From Parapristionchus giblindavisi (taxonomy: Eukaryota > Nematoda > Chromadorea > Rhabditida > Diplogasteridae): a stretch of DNA of 64,000 nt. The notes under the pieces were generated by a model. That model was not told where the DNA came from. It saw nothing but the letters and a program-made list of their open reading frames with translations, and searched no databases. The DNA is taken from NCBI GenBank assembly GCA_943737045.1, contig CALSFV010000284.1, positions 5,001-69,000 on the forward strand, written 5' to 3'. This document shows positions 13,033 to 48,826 of the stretch, in pieces; position 1 is the first letter of the stretch, and each line of letters begins with the position of its first letter. Position numbers and translations under genes: made by a program.

Positions 13033-13519
13033 ATATAGGATCTATTAGAAGCAACATTATCAAATTCATCTGGACCTACTCCATTCTCTCTTTCTGATGG
13101 AATATCTGATCTTGTTAATATAGCTAAGTAAGTATATCTCTCATCTATTTATTGATCATTCAATTCATTCAATTTATTCTAGTGAATCAGATCTCGTATT
13201 TACATTCAATTCTCGTCGTAATGGAGAATTCTGTTTTGAGAGTCATGTACCTGATAAGAAGGTACTGTATTTGTATTACTGTGGTATCGATTCATTATCA
13301 TATCTATATTTGTAGGGTCATTTAGTTACTTTTGCTGATGGAGTTAGTGAAATATTGGTTACTTATTCAGTTGATGGAGAAGAACATATTAAGGTAAGAT
13401 TATTGATTGATTCATTATTGATTGATTGATTGATATGATTCTAGGAATGGTGGAAGAAGAGTGATTGGCAACAATTTCAATGGGCTGTCAGAGGAACTAT
13501 CACTCATTATCTAAAGTAG
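8609..13519 (+). CDS. BED-type zinc-finger protein
   Basis: Eleven phase-consistent exons: 8609-8685, 9578-9665, 9775-9857, 9919-10039, 12254-12302, 12639-12706, 12864-12950, 13039-13127, 13183-13261, 13316-13393 and 13445-13519 (TAG), about 297 residues. Residues about 55-90 form a BED finger: VWEFFTDL, then CRFC, then HLKRKH, giving the C-x2-C...H-x4-H zinc ligands with the aromatic N-terminal signature. BED fingers bind DNA in chromatin-boundary and transposase-derived proteins. The remainder is not assigned to a family; the last 60 residues (GHLVTFADGVSEILVTYSVD...EWWKKSDWQQFQWAV) look like a small folded domain. A 1,983-bp palindromic element occupies intron 4. Confidence 0.82.
10058..12040. 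mobile_element. 1,983-bp palindromic element with tRNA-like centre
   Basis: Two inverted arms of about 975 bp (10058-11032 and 11073-12040) are nearly identical. They are separated by about 40 bp. The ends are TGAGACGAATCGC and its inverse, with TA on each outer side, compatible with a 2-bp TA target duplication as in Tc1/mariner-type MITEs (inference). Reading frames found in the arms are mirror images of each other and resemble no known protein. The arms meet at a tRNA T-arm-like sequence (GGGTTCGAACCCC) present on both strands. It lies in intron 4 of the BED gene. Confidence 0.85.
11006..11110. ncRNA. tRNA-like Pol III B-box at palindrome centre
   Basis: GGTTCGAACCC occurs in both orientations around the 40-bp spacer. 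Each is followed outward by a CTTTTGCTGATTTTT-like string. The spacer plus one arm gives a TAGCTC...GGTTCGAACCCC order resembling A and B boxes, but no full cloverleaf was formed. A tRNA-derived relic is more likely than a working tRNA gene. Confidence 0.5.
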
Positions 13520-13889
13520 TCATTTTATTATTTATATCTATAAAATAGATGAAGTTTCCACTCATTTTGTTGTCATTTTATTCATTATCATTGTAATACA
13601 CATCAAATTGTCATAGTGTTATTAGTTTCTATTCTAATATTGTTATATCTTATCACTTTGATTGCTTTCTCATAACGTTTGTTCATTCGACGGGTCATCT
13701 TCTATACTCACTCAAGCTTTATCTCTCTCTTTCTATCCATTCATTTATACCATTTACATATTTATATTATAGCCAAATGAACTCTTACTAAAGAGTTATT
13801 TATTGTCATTGAGAGATATTAAATGAATCTCATATCATTCTCATCTTATCACTTGTTTATTAACACAATCAACAATATAATGAATACAA
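13520..13889. other. Convergent intergenic spacer
   Basis: 370 bp between the stops of the BED gene (+) and the TYW2 gene (-). AT-rich, with no recognised feature; it presumably holds both 3' UTRs. Confidence 0.5.
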
Positions 13890-16277
13890 TTATTCCTTCT
13901 TAATAGATTCTTGTTCCTTATTCAGTAGTTTAGCACTTAATCGAGTTGCTGTTGATTCGTCCTGGTTATCAATATTGATCTTTGATCTTTAAACTTTTAG
14001 CTGAACGCTTACCTTAGCACAAACCAATTCCAATACAACAGTATCAACAGTCTTATTAGATGATAGTTTATGAACAGCTACAATGGTTACAGTATACATT
14101 TCTTCACTCTCATGGATATTATTCATAAATCGAGTCATACTGTAATCAATGATTACTGTATATCGATAATCAATCAATCGATTGATCTTACCAATTAGCA
14201 CATTCCATGGCAAAGTCTTTGTATTGTTGAATCATAGTAGACCATTTACTTTCTAGTTCACAATGTATCTAAGAGTATATTGTAATGAGATGATTACGGT
14301 ATTGATTCATACAATGGGATCAGGTAGTTTTCTATTCTCCATTTCTTGTACAATAGAAGCAGATCGAGAGAATTTCCTTCTTGGTTTTGGATTTCCTTCT
14401 TCATCTAATTGGACTTCAGAAACTTCTTCAGGAACTGATTCTGATATCATCGAATCTATTATTTAATTAATCAATATATCCATAATCAATCAATATTCAT
14501 ACCTGGTTGTTTCTCTTCTTCTTTCTCAATACTTGTTGATGGCACTACAGTACTCTCATCTACTGATTCCAACTTGGATACACTCCTCAATTATTGATTT
14601 ATTGATTGAATACAAAGATGATATTATACTTGAGAAGAGGTTTCCTCTTAGGTATGACTCTTGGTATCTTAGTATCGATTGAATCTTGTAGATGAACAAT
14701 TCCTCCCTTTGGAGATAATGCTCTACAAGTACAGTAATCTATGAAATCAATCAATAATCATGATCTACCTAGCAGCAGTTAATAGATGAGCATGACATGA
14801 AGGAACTAGACCAAGATATACACGATCAGCCATTCCTTGTGGACTCATCTAATCAATATAATGAATATAATGAATGATTCATAGAATGATTCATACCCTT
14901 CTAGCATCTCCTTGAATAATCTCAACGATATCGTCTACTCTATTAGAACTTCGACTTCTCACAAGAGCTTCTACCTACAAACAGAGATGATCAATATATC
15001 TTCAGTAATCGATAGATACAGTAATCAAGAGATACAGTGATCGATAGATACCGTATCTTCATCCCAATCGATAGCATACACTTTCTTTGCTTTACAGGCA
15101 ATGGCAAATGGAAAAGTGAAGTATCCAAGACCTGTTATTGATTGAATTGATTAAGAATATGAATATTCTCTTATAATACCTGCATACATATCAACAACTA
15201 TTTCTCCATGACAATCAAATCCTGATATTCTCTTCATTTCTTTTCCTTTATCTACATTGAAAACTCTCTTCGATGCATCATAAATATATCTGAAATAATA
15301 TTATTGATATGCCCTTTCAGATATGATTATTATGGTAAAGAAACAAAATAATGAATAAATATAATGATACCGTATTCCTCTTTCATCAATATGTTCAACC
15401 CATCCATCATTACCATATAATATATCAACATGAGGAGTTCGTTCATCAATTATTCTTTTTCTTCCCAATCTAACAACTTTCAATGAATCTGCGACTACTT
15501 TCCATATCTCACGTCCTTAATTCAATTTATATTATATTGATTGAATATATGATTAAACAAACCAATATATTTCCAGTTTTGATGAGTGAATGAATTCTGT
15601 GGGAAAATGATCATATCTCCATGTTTCTCCCATTTCTTTGGAAGGTCTCTAAAAAGAGAATTCCTTCTATTATATTGACACGGCGGTTCAATGATAGTAA
15701 TTAAGAAGCTCCGGCAGGAATCGCAAACTGAGTATTGAAATTGCACTAGGCATTAGGTCCTCCCAGCGCGAAGTTAAGATACGATATTAATGGGCGCGTT
15801 GCTGCGACTGCTCGCCACACGAACACTTCTGACTAGAGCTATCATCAAGTTTTACGAGTCTCGAAACATGATGAGATGGCTTAGTGGCTAGAACTTTTGG
15901 GTGTCGATCCGAACCTCGTGGGTTCGAATCCCGCCCGGTGCAATTCAGCTTTGCCGATTTTTCGTAGTGCGGGAGGCTTCAAGCCAAAGTTAAATGTAGG
16001 GGCTTAACTCCAATTAACCGCCGTGATTGATGACTATATGATTAAACCTTTGCATATCTTCATTCCATAGATCTAATGATTCTGCCTTTCTCTTCACTGC
16101 TTCTAACATTTCACCAAATGGTGATGATTTCTTGAATAGATCAACACTTCCTTTACGAACTGAATGAAAGATCAAACATCAAAGATGAAAGATGAAAGAT
16201 CAAAGATCATATGAAATATTCTTCATACCAAGTTGTTCATCACCATTTTTCGTGATTGAAGATTGTCGTGCTAACAT
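13890..16277 (-). CDS. trmt12: tRNA wybutosine-synthesising protein 2 homologue (TYW2/TRMT12)
   Basis: Fourteen phase-consistent exons: 16229-16277, 16048-16159, 15563-15648, 15371-15515, 15180-15289, 15052-15131, 14897-14974, 14769-14848, 14630-14722, 14503-14585, 14313-14455, 14192-14268, 14013-14139 and 13890-13961; 444 residues, close to human TRMT12. Diagnostic segments are DLPKKWEKHGDMIIFPQNSF, RIIDERTPHVDILYG, the SAM-binding motif VVDMYAGLGYFTFPFA, the acidic strand-2 motif VYAIDWD, and the closing strand EMYTVTIVAVHKLS. TYW2 transfers the aminocarboxypropyl group of S-adenosylmethionine in wybutosine synthesis on tRNA-Phe. A Ser/Glu-rich insertion of about 70 residues (SVSKLESVDEST...RRKFSRSAS) interrupts the C-terminal part. 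Intron 2 is a 47-bp intron plus a 347-bp MITE. The alpha-actinin gene lies 1 kb upstream on the same strand. Confidence 0.88.
15679..16025 (+). mobile_element. 347-bp MITE carrying a tRNA-like cassette, copy 1
   Basis: Ends CACGGCGGTTCAATGATAG and TTAACCGCCGTG, flanked by the 5-bp duplication ATTGA (15674-15678, 16026-16030). The interior aligns along its length with the inverted copy at 23670-24002, differing in scattered positions. It carries a tRNA-like segment. Removing element and duplication from TYW2 intron 2 leaves a normal 47-bp intron, so the borders are well supported. Confidence 0.92.
15868..15941 (+). ncRNA. tRNA-like Pol III promoter segment inside MITE copy 1
   Basis: TGGCTTAGTGGCTAGAA matches an A box and GGTTCGAATCCC a B box at normal tRNA spacing. 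The acceptor stem does not pair well, so this is a tRNA-derived promoter and not a decoding tRNA. It is followed by CAGCTTTGCCGATTTTTCG, a T-rich trailer similar to that downstream of the tRNA-Tyr gene at 17971. Confidence 0.7.
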
Positions 16278-17307
16278 TGAAAGGAAGGAAGAATCTTTCT
16301 TCGTTCTTCTTTGAGTTGTAATGGATGAGTGACTTGTGTTGAGTTGAAGAAGAAGATGAAGAAAGACAAAAACAATCTGAAGTAAGGAATGAATCAGATG
16401 AAGTAGAAGAAGGAGATAGAAGAGATAGAAGGAAGAGGAAAGGAAGGAGGAGGGGACTTGTATGGATAGGATACTAATTAGATTACAATGAGAAAAGATT
16501 TAATAGAGGAAAAATTCAGATTACATTGAATGAGATAATGAAAATGAAATATGAAAATGAACGAAAAGTGAAAGGACAGTAGAAGATGAAGTACAAACAC
16601 TGACCACACATGTGAAAGAGAGAAGTCACATCTGAGATTGAAGAAGGAGAGGGAGAGGGAGAGAGGGAGAGGGAGAGAAAGGGTAAGAGGGAGAGGGAGA
16701 AGATGAGTTGAGTGAGGAGATGTGCGAGGGATCTTGAAGGGATGGATTGGTATCGTGACCAAACAATCATTTCACTCAATGGACATCTTCAGATTGTCTA
16801 AATGAGAAGATGAAGAATGAAGAGAAGAAGACTAGTTCATTGTTACTTCTACTGTATCTGTATTATATTCAATCCATTATATTCAATAGAACTCTTTTAT
16901 CGCAAGAGATGCACTCAAATGTTATAAGTAAATGAAAGAGAGAATATTATTTATAATAAAAGATTGTCTATTAAACAGGAGGATTGAGTTCCATCCTTTG
17001 ACTATCAAAGAGTACTTCTTCATATAGAACAACGACTAGATTATGAATGATGAACAATTAATATAATATCATTCGGATTGATATAATAAAACTATGGATT
17101 CATTCATGGCCATATTGTATGAGAAGGGGAGGGGAAGACAACTTATCACATATCTTATTATAGGCAGTTATAGTAGTATTACTCTATTATAGAAGAAGGG
17201 AGAGAGACAAGTTGTTGGCTAGTAGTTGTATTCTTTTGTATATGGTAGTATAAAGGGTCTATCTGAGTTAGTATTTATGAGATATATTGAATACTATATA
17301 ATATGAT
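16278..17307. other. Intergenic region, alpha-actinin stop to TYW2 start
   Basis: AT-rich with a purine tract (GAGAGGGAGAGGGAGA type) near 16640-16710. Minus-strand reading frames there are low-complexity products of this tract. No gene is recognised. Confidence 0.5.
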
Positions 17308-41577
<24,270 letters not shown>

Positions 41578-42419
41578 TATGATATGAGGTTGATTAAGAG
41601 TTAATGAATAGTCAATGAGTAATGAAGATAATGAAGAGGAAGAGAATGGTTAGATTACCTGATTAATCAATCAATCAATCAATCAATCAATAGATTATAT
41701 GATAAACACGAAATGAATGATAAGTAATACAATATATTAAGGACTCAATTGGATATTATAGTCTAAAGGAGGATAATATTCAATCTATCTATCTATCCTT
41801 TCATCATTCCATCCCCACTATTAAGCTTATAGCCAATTATGAGAAAAGTTGAACAGGATGAGAGACGATCAAGACGTGGGATGCGGGGAGGAAGATGGAG
41901 AGGGAGAGGGAGAGAAGGAGGAGGGAGAGGGAGAGGGAGAGAAGGAGGAGGGAGAGGGAGAGGAGAGAAGGTGAGGAAGAGGAGGAATGGAAGTAGAGTA
42001 GAGGAGAGAGAAACTTTGATGAGACCGGTAGAAGAAGAATAAGAGTGAGACACTTATAGAAGAGATGGAATGAACATATAAAAGATGTATTCATTCACAC
42101 CTATGATGGAGTCAATCGAGATATGAGGAATAGAAGGAGAAGGAGAGGGAGGGGAAGAGGGAGAGGGAGAGGAAGAGGGAGAGGAAGAGGAAGAGGAAGA
42201 GGGAGGAAAAAGTAGGCATTTTAAATGATCCTCCTCTTATCGATGAAATGAACTCATAACAACAATGAAAACAATGAAATAAATGTGATGTGAATAGTCA
42301 ATTTGAAGGAGATAAAATGAAGAATGAAAGGAAGAGTCTACCGCAGAATGACAGAAGGAGAGGGAGAGGGAGAGGGAGAGGGAGAGGGAGAGGGAGAGGG
42401 AGAGGGAGAGGGAGAGGGA

Positions 42420-43521
42420 GAGGGAGAGATGGATTAATGGATGAGTAACTGTGACCGGTAAGGATGGATTAACGATAGAGCATATGGAGAATGATATAGA
42501 ATGATACAAGAAGAATGAAGAGATTAGAGGAGTATATGAAGAAGGAGAAGGAGGAGGAGAAGAAGGGGGAGGAGGAGGAGGAAGAGGGGGATGGAGTATA
42601 AGAGATATGGAGATATAGAACTAGTAATGAATGAATGAATGGATAAGGTAGAGTGGAATGGAGACATATTATTCATATTGTGAATAGTCAACGAAAGCAC
42701 ACAAAACAATTAGTAAAGAGCTTGATGATGGAGAAAAGGTTTCAAGGAGGAATGGATACTGAAGGAGGGGAGGGGAGGGACAGGGGGAGAGAGAGAGGGA
42801 GGAGAGGATATGGATATTGGAAAGAAGATCTTCCATTCCCAGTGGTCACTCGTTTCATTCTCTCATTGTTTGGATAGGTTGTAACCGATGATGTTACCCT
42901 ATACTCTCTCTCCTTATGGAGAGGTAGAGGGAGAGGTAGAGGGAGAGGGAGAGGGAGAGGGAGAGGGAGAGGGAGAGGGAGAGGGAGAGATGGATTAATG
43001 GATGAGTAACTGTGACCGGTAAGGATGGATTAACGATAGAGCATATGGAGAATGATATAGAATGATACAAGAAGAATGAAGAGATTAGAGGAGTATATGA
43101 AGAAGGAGAAGGAGGAGGAGAAGAAGGGGGAGGAGGAGGAGGAAGAGGGGGATGGAGTATAAGAGATATGGAGATATAGAACTAGTAATGAATGAATGAA
43201 TGGATAAGGTAGAGTGGAATGGAGACATATTATTCATATTGTGAATAGTCAACGAAAGCACACAAAACAATTAGTAAAGAGCTTGATGATGGAGAAAAGG
43301 TTTCAAGGAGGAATGGATACTGAAGGAGGGGAGGGGAGGGACAGGGGGAGAGAGAGAGGGAGGAGAGGATATGGATATTGGAAAGAAGATCTTCCATTCC
43401 CAGTGGTCACTCGTTTCATTCTCTCATTGTTTGGATAGGTTGTAACCGATGATGTTACCCTATACTCTCTCTCCTTATGGAGAGGTAGAGGGAGAGGTAG
43501 AGGGAGAGGTAGAGGGAGAGG
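42420..43521. repeat. 561-bp tandem duplication bounded by GA hexamers
   Basis: Unique sequence from GGATTAATGGATGAGTAACT (about 42430) to GGTTGTAACCGATGATG is repeated 561 bp later (about 42991). The two 61- and 74-codon frames in each copy match exactly. (GGGAGA)n arrays lie at all three borders, suggesting unequal exchange between arrays. Confidence 0.88.
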
Positions 43522-46304
43522 GAGAGGGAGAGGGAGAGGAAGAGTGTTAATCTAATCAATATACATTGATATTGAATTGAGTGGGAGTGGATATGATCTA
43601 CTGATGAAGAAGAAGAAATAGAAGAGGAAAGAGAAGAAGAAGGAACAGTTGTCTCTATCTATACTCATATTAATGAAGATATATAAAGATGAAGAGAGGA
43701 TGTATGAAGATAGTCAAGATGTACTTCAATGTATGCAAGAATATAAATGGATAAACTATAATGAGGGAATGAAAGATGAAAGGATAACAATATGAATGAA
43801 TGGTCTAATGAGTACTTCATTTCTCTTCATCTATAGATCTCCACTACCATCTCTCTCTCTCTCCATCTCTTCCTCTCCCTCTCCCCTCTCTCGCACCGCT
43901 CTTTTTTTTGTTGACCATTCTCGGAGGATAAAGAGGAAGACAATTGACTTAGATCTCCTTCTCCCTCTTGTTTCTCCCTCTCCCTTTACCTCTTCCTTCT
44001 CCCTCTCCCCTCCTCTTAAACACTCATCAATCACTGTGGATGTTCCACACGTATTCAATCGAGTTATCAACAATCGATAATCAACGAATCAATCTATTAA
44101 TAGATAAGAGAATAAACAACAAGATTACTGTAATAGATACTTCATTCATTCAAAATACTTAATATAATTGAAACATAACAACAAGATAACAATGAATAAA
44201 GATAAGCAAAAGATCAAAGATCAAATAGTGTGAACTGATGTTGAATATTTAATAGAGTATGACAATATGAAGAATATGAATAGATAGAAGAAGAAGATTA
44301 TATTGAGTGAATGTACAGAGGACTTAATTGTGCAAGATAGTTGAGATAGAGAAGTTGAAGAAGGAGTAGAGATCATAAATAGCCATATGGTAAATGAAAG
44401 AGAAGATAAAGAACTAGTGAGAAGATTGTGAGGAACATACACATGATTAGAGAACCACTTCAAATATGATGATAGAAGGAGAGGGAGAAGGAGAGGGAGA
44501 GGGAGAGGGAGAGGGAGAGGGAGAGGGAGAGGGAGGGAGGGGGAGAGGGAGAGGGAGGGAGAGGGGGGGGGAAGAAGGAGAGGGAGAGGGATGGCAAACA
44601 GAATAAGATGGTTCCAGTCGTTGTGGACCATCGTCCTTCTCTAACTTCTTCTTCTTCTTCGTTCGTTCTTCAAATGATTAGATCCTTGATTGGAAGTGAA
44701 CAATAATGAAGAAGAAGAAGAAGACGAAGAAGTAGAAGAAGAAGAAGATAATGATGATGGGATGAGATATTCTTCATTCCATTTCATTGAATGAAGAGGG
44801 AAGAATAAGGATGATATTATGTGAAGACAAGAAGATTACAACTGATTAGAAGGAATAATCTATTGTCATCAATTAATACCAAATAGATTAGATCAAATTA
44901 TTAGATAAAGGGAAATAAGGAAGAAAGTAAGGATACGAAATGGCGTCTCTCTCTCCTCTCCCTTCTCTATTCAACTTGGCGGGAAAGTAATAGTAGAAGA
45001 GGAAGAGAAAGATACATAGAATGAGAGAATGAAGGAAGACTGTATAAGGATCATATTATGAGAATAGAAGATTATGAAGATGAAGAGATCATCTTATTGT
45101 CCAGTAGAGATACATCTTTATATATTCAATTGATATCAATATCAATCGGACTCCATCCTGAAAAGAACTAGATAAATATCGAATAAGAAAGGATGAAAGG
45201 ATCTATTGAGAAATGAGGAAATATTTAAAAATTGATTAATATTTATACAATTAAGAAATTGCTACTTCTACTTAAATTTATTAACAAAAGTATTAATTGT
45301 TATTGAAAGAATAGTGAACAGTATTCATTCTCCACCAATATTCATTCTTTAATTTAAATTTCCTTTGAAAGGCAATATGACAGTCTGGAACTGCCGTTGT
45401 GGAAGGACATTTGAACCGGACAAACAGAACAAATCATTTTGGAACTATGAACCATGCCGTTATGGAACCAGACTTTTACGAAATTTGGAACCGGGAAATT
45501 TTGGAACTATCCGCATTGGGACTAACATGGATAGAATTTTCATATCTTTCAAAAAAATTTTTTATTGTTCTTTATTTATTTATTCACAGAATTTTCGTTT
45601 TTTTTTCTTCCTTTTTTTCGCACAAAAGTATTTTTCTTACATGTTTAAGACACTCTGTCCTTGACATATCACAAAAGTTCAATACGATGTTTTTCATTCG
45701 CTGAAAAATTCAAGCGAAGAATAGTCCAACCGACCGATCCGCAGAAAGAAAGGAAGAAGAATGACTGTGACAAAGGAAGCATGCAAAAAAGTATCTTTGA
45801 GGCAAGTAATGACGAATCTTCATACCATTGCCCAAGTGACTGTCCATACCTACTAGGATTTAGCTTGAATCGAAGTCCGACATGTTAGTTATCTTTGGTC
45901 TCTAATCTTTTCTATTTGATACACCCGTGACAGACGCGATAGCAAATACAGAAGTGACAGATGAAGTAATAATAATAGTATGCACTTGGGGAAGATGACA
46001 GCTATTATCTCTTTACGGCAGTTGATCGTAGTTTAATTAACATTAGCAGTTTGCATGCAGAATTTTATATTTTCACACTGTCTACACTATCTATATTTGA
46101 TCATCAACACCATCGGAAAATATATCCAAAGATCAAAGATCGATATTTGAAATATTAAGGAATTGATTGATTTTTTAATATTCTTAAAAGGTAAACGTAG
46201 ATGTATTCCTGTATTTAATTCAAATGGTCGTAGAAGAGGAAGATTGTGCCGTACAAGATTTCATTCCAGTGTGATCAGGCTCAGTAGCATATATAGATTT
46301 GATT

Positions 46305-46378
46305 GTCTTCACAGGGGATTGAAACTGGGACCTCTTACTTGACAGGGGAGCATTATAATGCACTACAGTCCACAAATT
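46305..46378 (-). pseudogene. Possible tRNA-Asp-like relic
   Basis: On the minus strand CCCCTGTCAAG (GTC anticodon-like loop), GAGGTCCCAGTTTCAATCCC (T-arm-like, B box with two deviations) and an upstream TAGTGCATTATAATGC occur in tRNA order. Stems are incomplete. Low confidence. Confidence 0.3.
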
Positions 46379-47547
46379 ATACTTCCTAGTCATACATACA
46401 TCCATAACTAATAGTTTAATCAACTTTATCAGATATGATATTCAATACAGCAGCCACCCATCATTTCACTAACATTTATTTCCCATCAGTACTTAATCAT
46501 TCTATGGAGACAGTGTCACTCCTATCTATCTATTTATGATACCCATATATCTCTAATCGCGATACGATAGTGCCAACCTTTGTTGTCACCAATACCATCG
46601 TCTGTCTATTTCAACCTATTCAGATAGAGATAGAAAGTAGAATAATACAGTAAAGGTCGATATAGTGGATATGAATAAATGTGTAGGAACATTTGTGATG
46701 GAGGATGTTATTGTCTCCTTGAAGTGACCGCTCTCTTTGAGTAGTCATTCATCAGATAGAACAAGAGGTACTTCCAACGAGACTAGAGAGAAGAAAGACA
46801 AGGAGTGAGATATGTCCTCCACTCTCCACCTGTTCTCTTTCTTCATTTTCACTTCTTAGTTATGCACAATGGCAGTCTGTATACTTCCCTTCGATCCCTT
46901 TCTCTTCCTTCTTTCTAATCCCAGTCAATCCCCATGTTCCATTCCTTGTTCTACTCTTCATTCATGCTAATCTGACACACTCCTACTATAGAGTAGATAG
47001 CCATCTCTGACCCCTCTCAAGGGAGTAACCAAATGAGGAGGAGGGACTATAGGAAGGAAGGACTATGCATAGATATGTCAATTGAGACAACAAAACAGAT
47101 ATGTGTGAACATCTCAGTATGACACTATGCCAATGTTTCACACTATTCTCTTATATTATGCCATCCATTTATGTCGCCTTCTCTTTTCTCCATCTACACT
47201 CAAGTTAGCACTACCTTGGTGTACAACACAATAGCTACTCCTCTCCTCTCATTTCTACTTCTCTTCATTCCATTCCCTCTTGTACCTCTCCCTCATTCCA
47301 TCTTCTTTTCATTCATTCATTCCTCATTTATCTCATCCGATCGTATAATAGTAATCTAGATTGATAAGAGGAATCTTTCTCCATTCCTCCTCCTGTTCTT
47401 CTTCTCATTTTCTCTTTCTATTTTCTCGACCCCATATACTCGAGTCATCGTCTCACATTCACTATGGGATAATGTCTTCATCTTCATCTCAGTTGACTTC
47501 CGGCGAGTGACTTCCATACTTTCCTTACTCTACTCTACACTATCCAT

Positions 47548-48826
47548 ATGGATGTTCAGTCTTCTTCTTCTCTAGACATTTTTTCATCTTCTTCTACTTC
47601 TCCAATGGTCAGTTCTCATTGTTGACAACTTCATCATTCTGTTATCGTATACATTGTGTTCGTTGATTCTTCAGTTACTTCTTTCTTCTCTTCCACAACC
47701 AGTCCATCTTCATATTCTATCATTCCTACCACGATATTCTATTGATAATCTATCCCTTGTATCTCATTATTGGAATTCTCTCATTCTCTCATCTCCAAGG
47801 TCTTGTCAGAGGAGAACTTTCGATACTGTATCCATACAGATACAGGTACATTACTTACTGTATCACTACTGAGATTACCGTACCTTGAACACTTCAAATC
47901 TTTCAATCTTTGCAATTGATCCTTACTTTCATCTAATCTCGAATCTCTACAGGGCAATAATCGACCTCTAGTAAAAGTTAAATGTAGAGAAGAGAATAAG
48001 ACGATCAAACGATGCTTTGTTGTGAAAAGATTCCATATAAAGAAGTCATATCATATAACTTCAAGCTATAATGAAGAATGTAATGATGAAGATGATGATG
48101 AGATGGATAATCAATGTATTACTCATCTACCTCAGTCACTCTATCAATATCTACAAAGGATACATAATTGCGGAATAGTAGAAAAATTAAAATTAGATGG
48201 AGTGAGACATATAAAATACAAAATAGCAAATCGATATAATCGTTTATCTTTAGGTTCATTTTTCCGATGATTGCATTAATAATCTAATAAATATATTTTC
48301 AAAAGTGCGTCATATTGAGATATGTCATACTGAACTATTTCTAAAAAAGCTTAATCTTGACAGGTATTAATTATTCTGATAGTCCCGCAAGATAATGACT
48401 CACTTTTTTTTCAAGGTTACACAAGTTATTGCTCGGACTCGGTAATGACAAATTGACAATTTCGTTTGTGGAGACGTCTATCGAGTTATTCGATAAAACT
48501 TTCTGGAAGTTGTGCAGTGATAATCTACGATACCTCGACCTAGATACAATATCATTCATAGATTATGATAGGGTAAGCATTCAGACAAGTATTAATTGTT
48601 ACAAGAATAGAACTACAGTATTGTATTATGGTACTTTCAGGATTTTAGATCCACATTAATAACAGAAGAACAATTTAATGAGTTGACCTTGAACATTCCT
48701 CAATTACATCTGGGAATAAGTAATGATTTGAGTCAAGACTCTATCACAAGAGTAATTAAGGTATCTTATACACGATCTTTCAGTTATTATTTCAAGAGAT
48801 TTCTTTCAAATGTTGAATTAAAGTAG
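47548..48826 (+). CDS. F-box protein with leucine-rich C-terminal region
   Basis: Exons 47548-47607, 47675-47845, 47953-48201, 48254-48363, 48416-48572 and 48641-48760 are phase-consistent. The F-box is LPQPVHLHILSFLPRYSIDN then LSLVSHYWNSL. Downstream are leucine-rich, poorly conserved segments (VRHIEICHTELFLKKLNL, NLRYLDLDTISFID). F-box proteins recruit substrates to SCF ubiquitin ligases through SKP1. The 3' end is uncertain: reading on from 48760 gives a stop at 48824-48826, and a splice at 48784 stops in 11 codons. A good open frame at 48885-49103 (INLDKPFNINPLSQF...) could not be joined in phase with the exons seen. Large F-box families are typical of nematodes. Confidence 0.68.

Larger units (their letters stand above)
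41578..47547. other. 6-kb intergenic region rich in GA satellites
   Basis: Between the divergent alpha-actinin and F-box genes. GGGAGA/GAGAGG hexamer arrays lie at about 41895-41975, 42120-42210, 42355-42429, 42918-42988, 43490-43540 and 44478-44592, and a CT-rich stretch near 43850-44010. Small frames here are Ser/Leu or Arg/Gly low-complexity products of the arrays. Alpha-actinin upstream exons or UTR may lie here but were not identified. 45360-45900 shows repeated GGAAC words with no convincing gene. Confidence 0.6.

Noticed and set aside
16478..16779. Two overlapping Ser/Leu/Pro-rich frames on the minus strand
   Set aside because: Translation of a purine tract in the intergenic region; low complexity only.
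41793..44631. Arg/Gly- or Leu/Ser-rich frames in the GA satellite region
   Set aside because: They are products of hexamer repeats and differ only by repeat length; no domain or splice structure.
45365..45704. Two overlapping frames with repeated GGAAC words and WNCRCGRTF / NYEPCRYGT peptides
   Set aside because: Cys/Gly spacing suggested a zinc motif, but the peptides come from a short DNA repeat and the frames run into hydrophobic low-complexity sequence.
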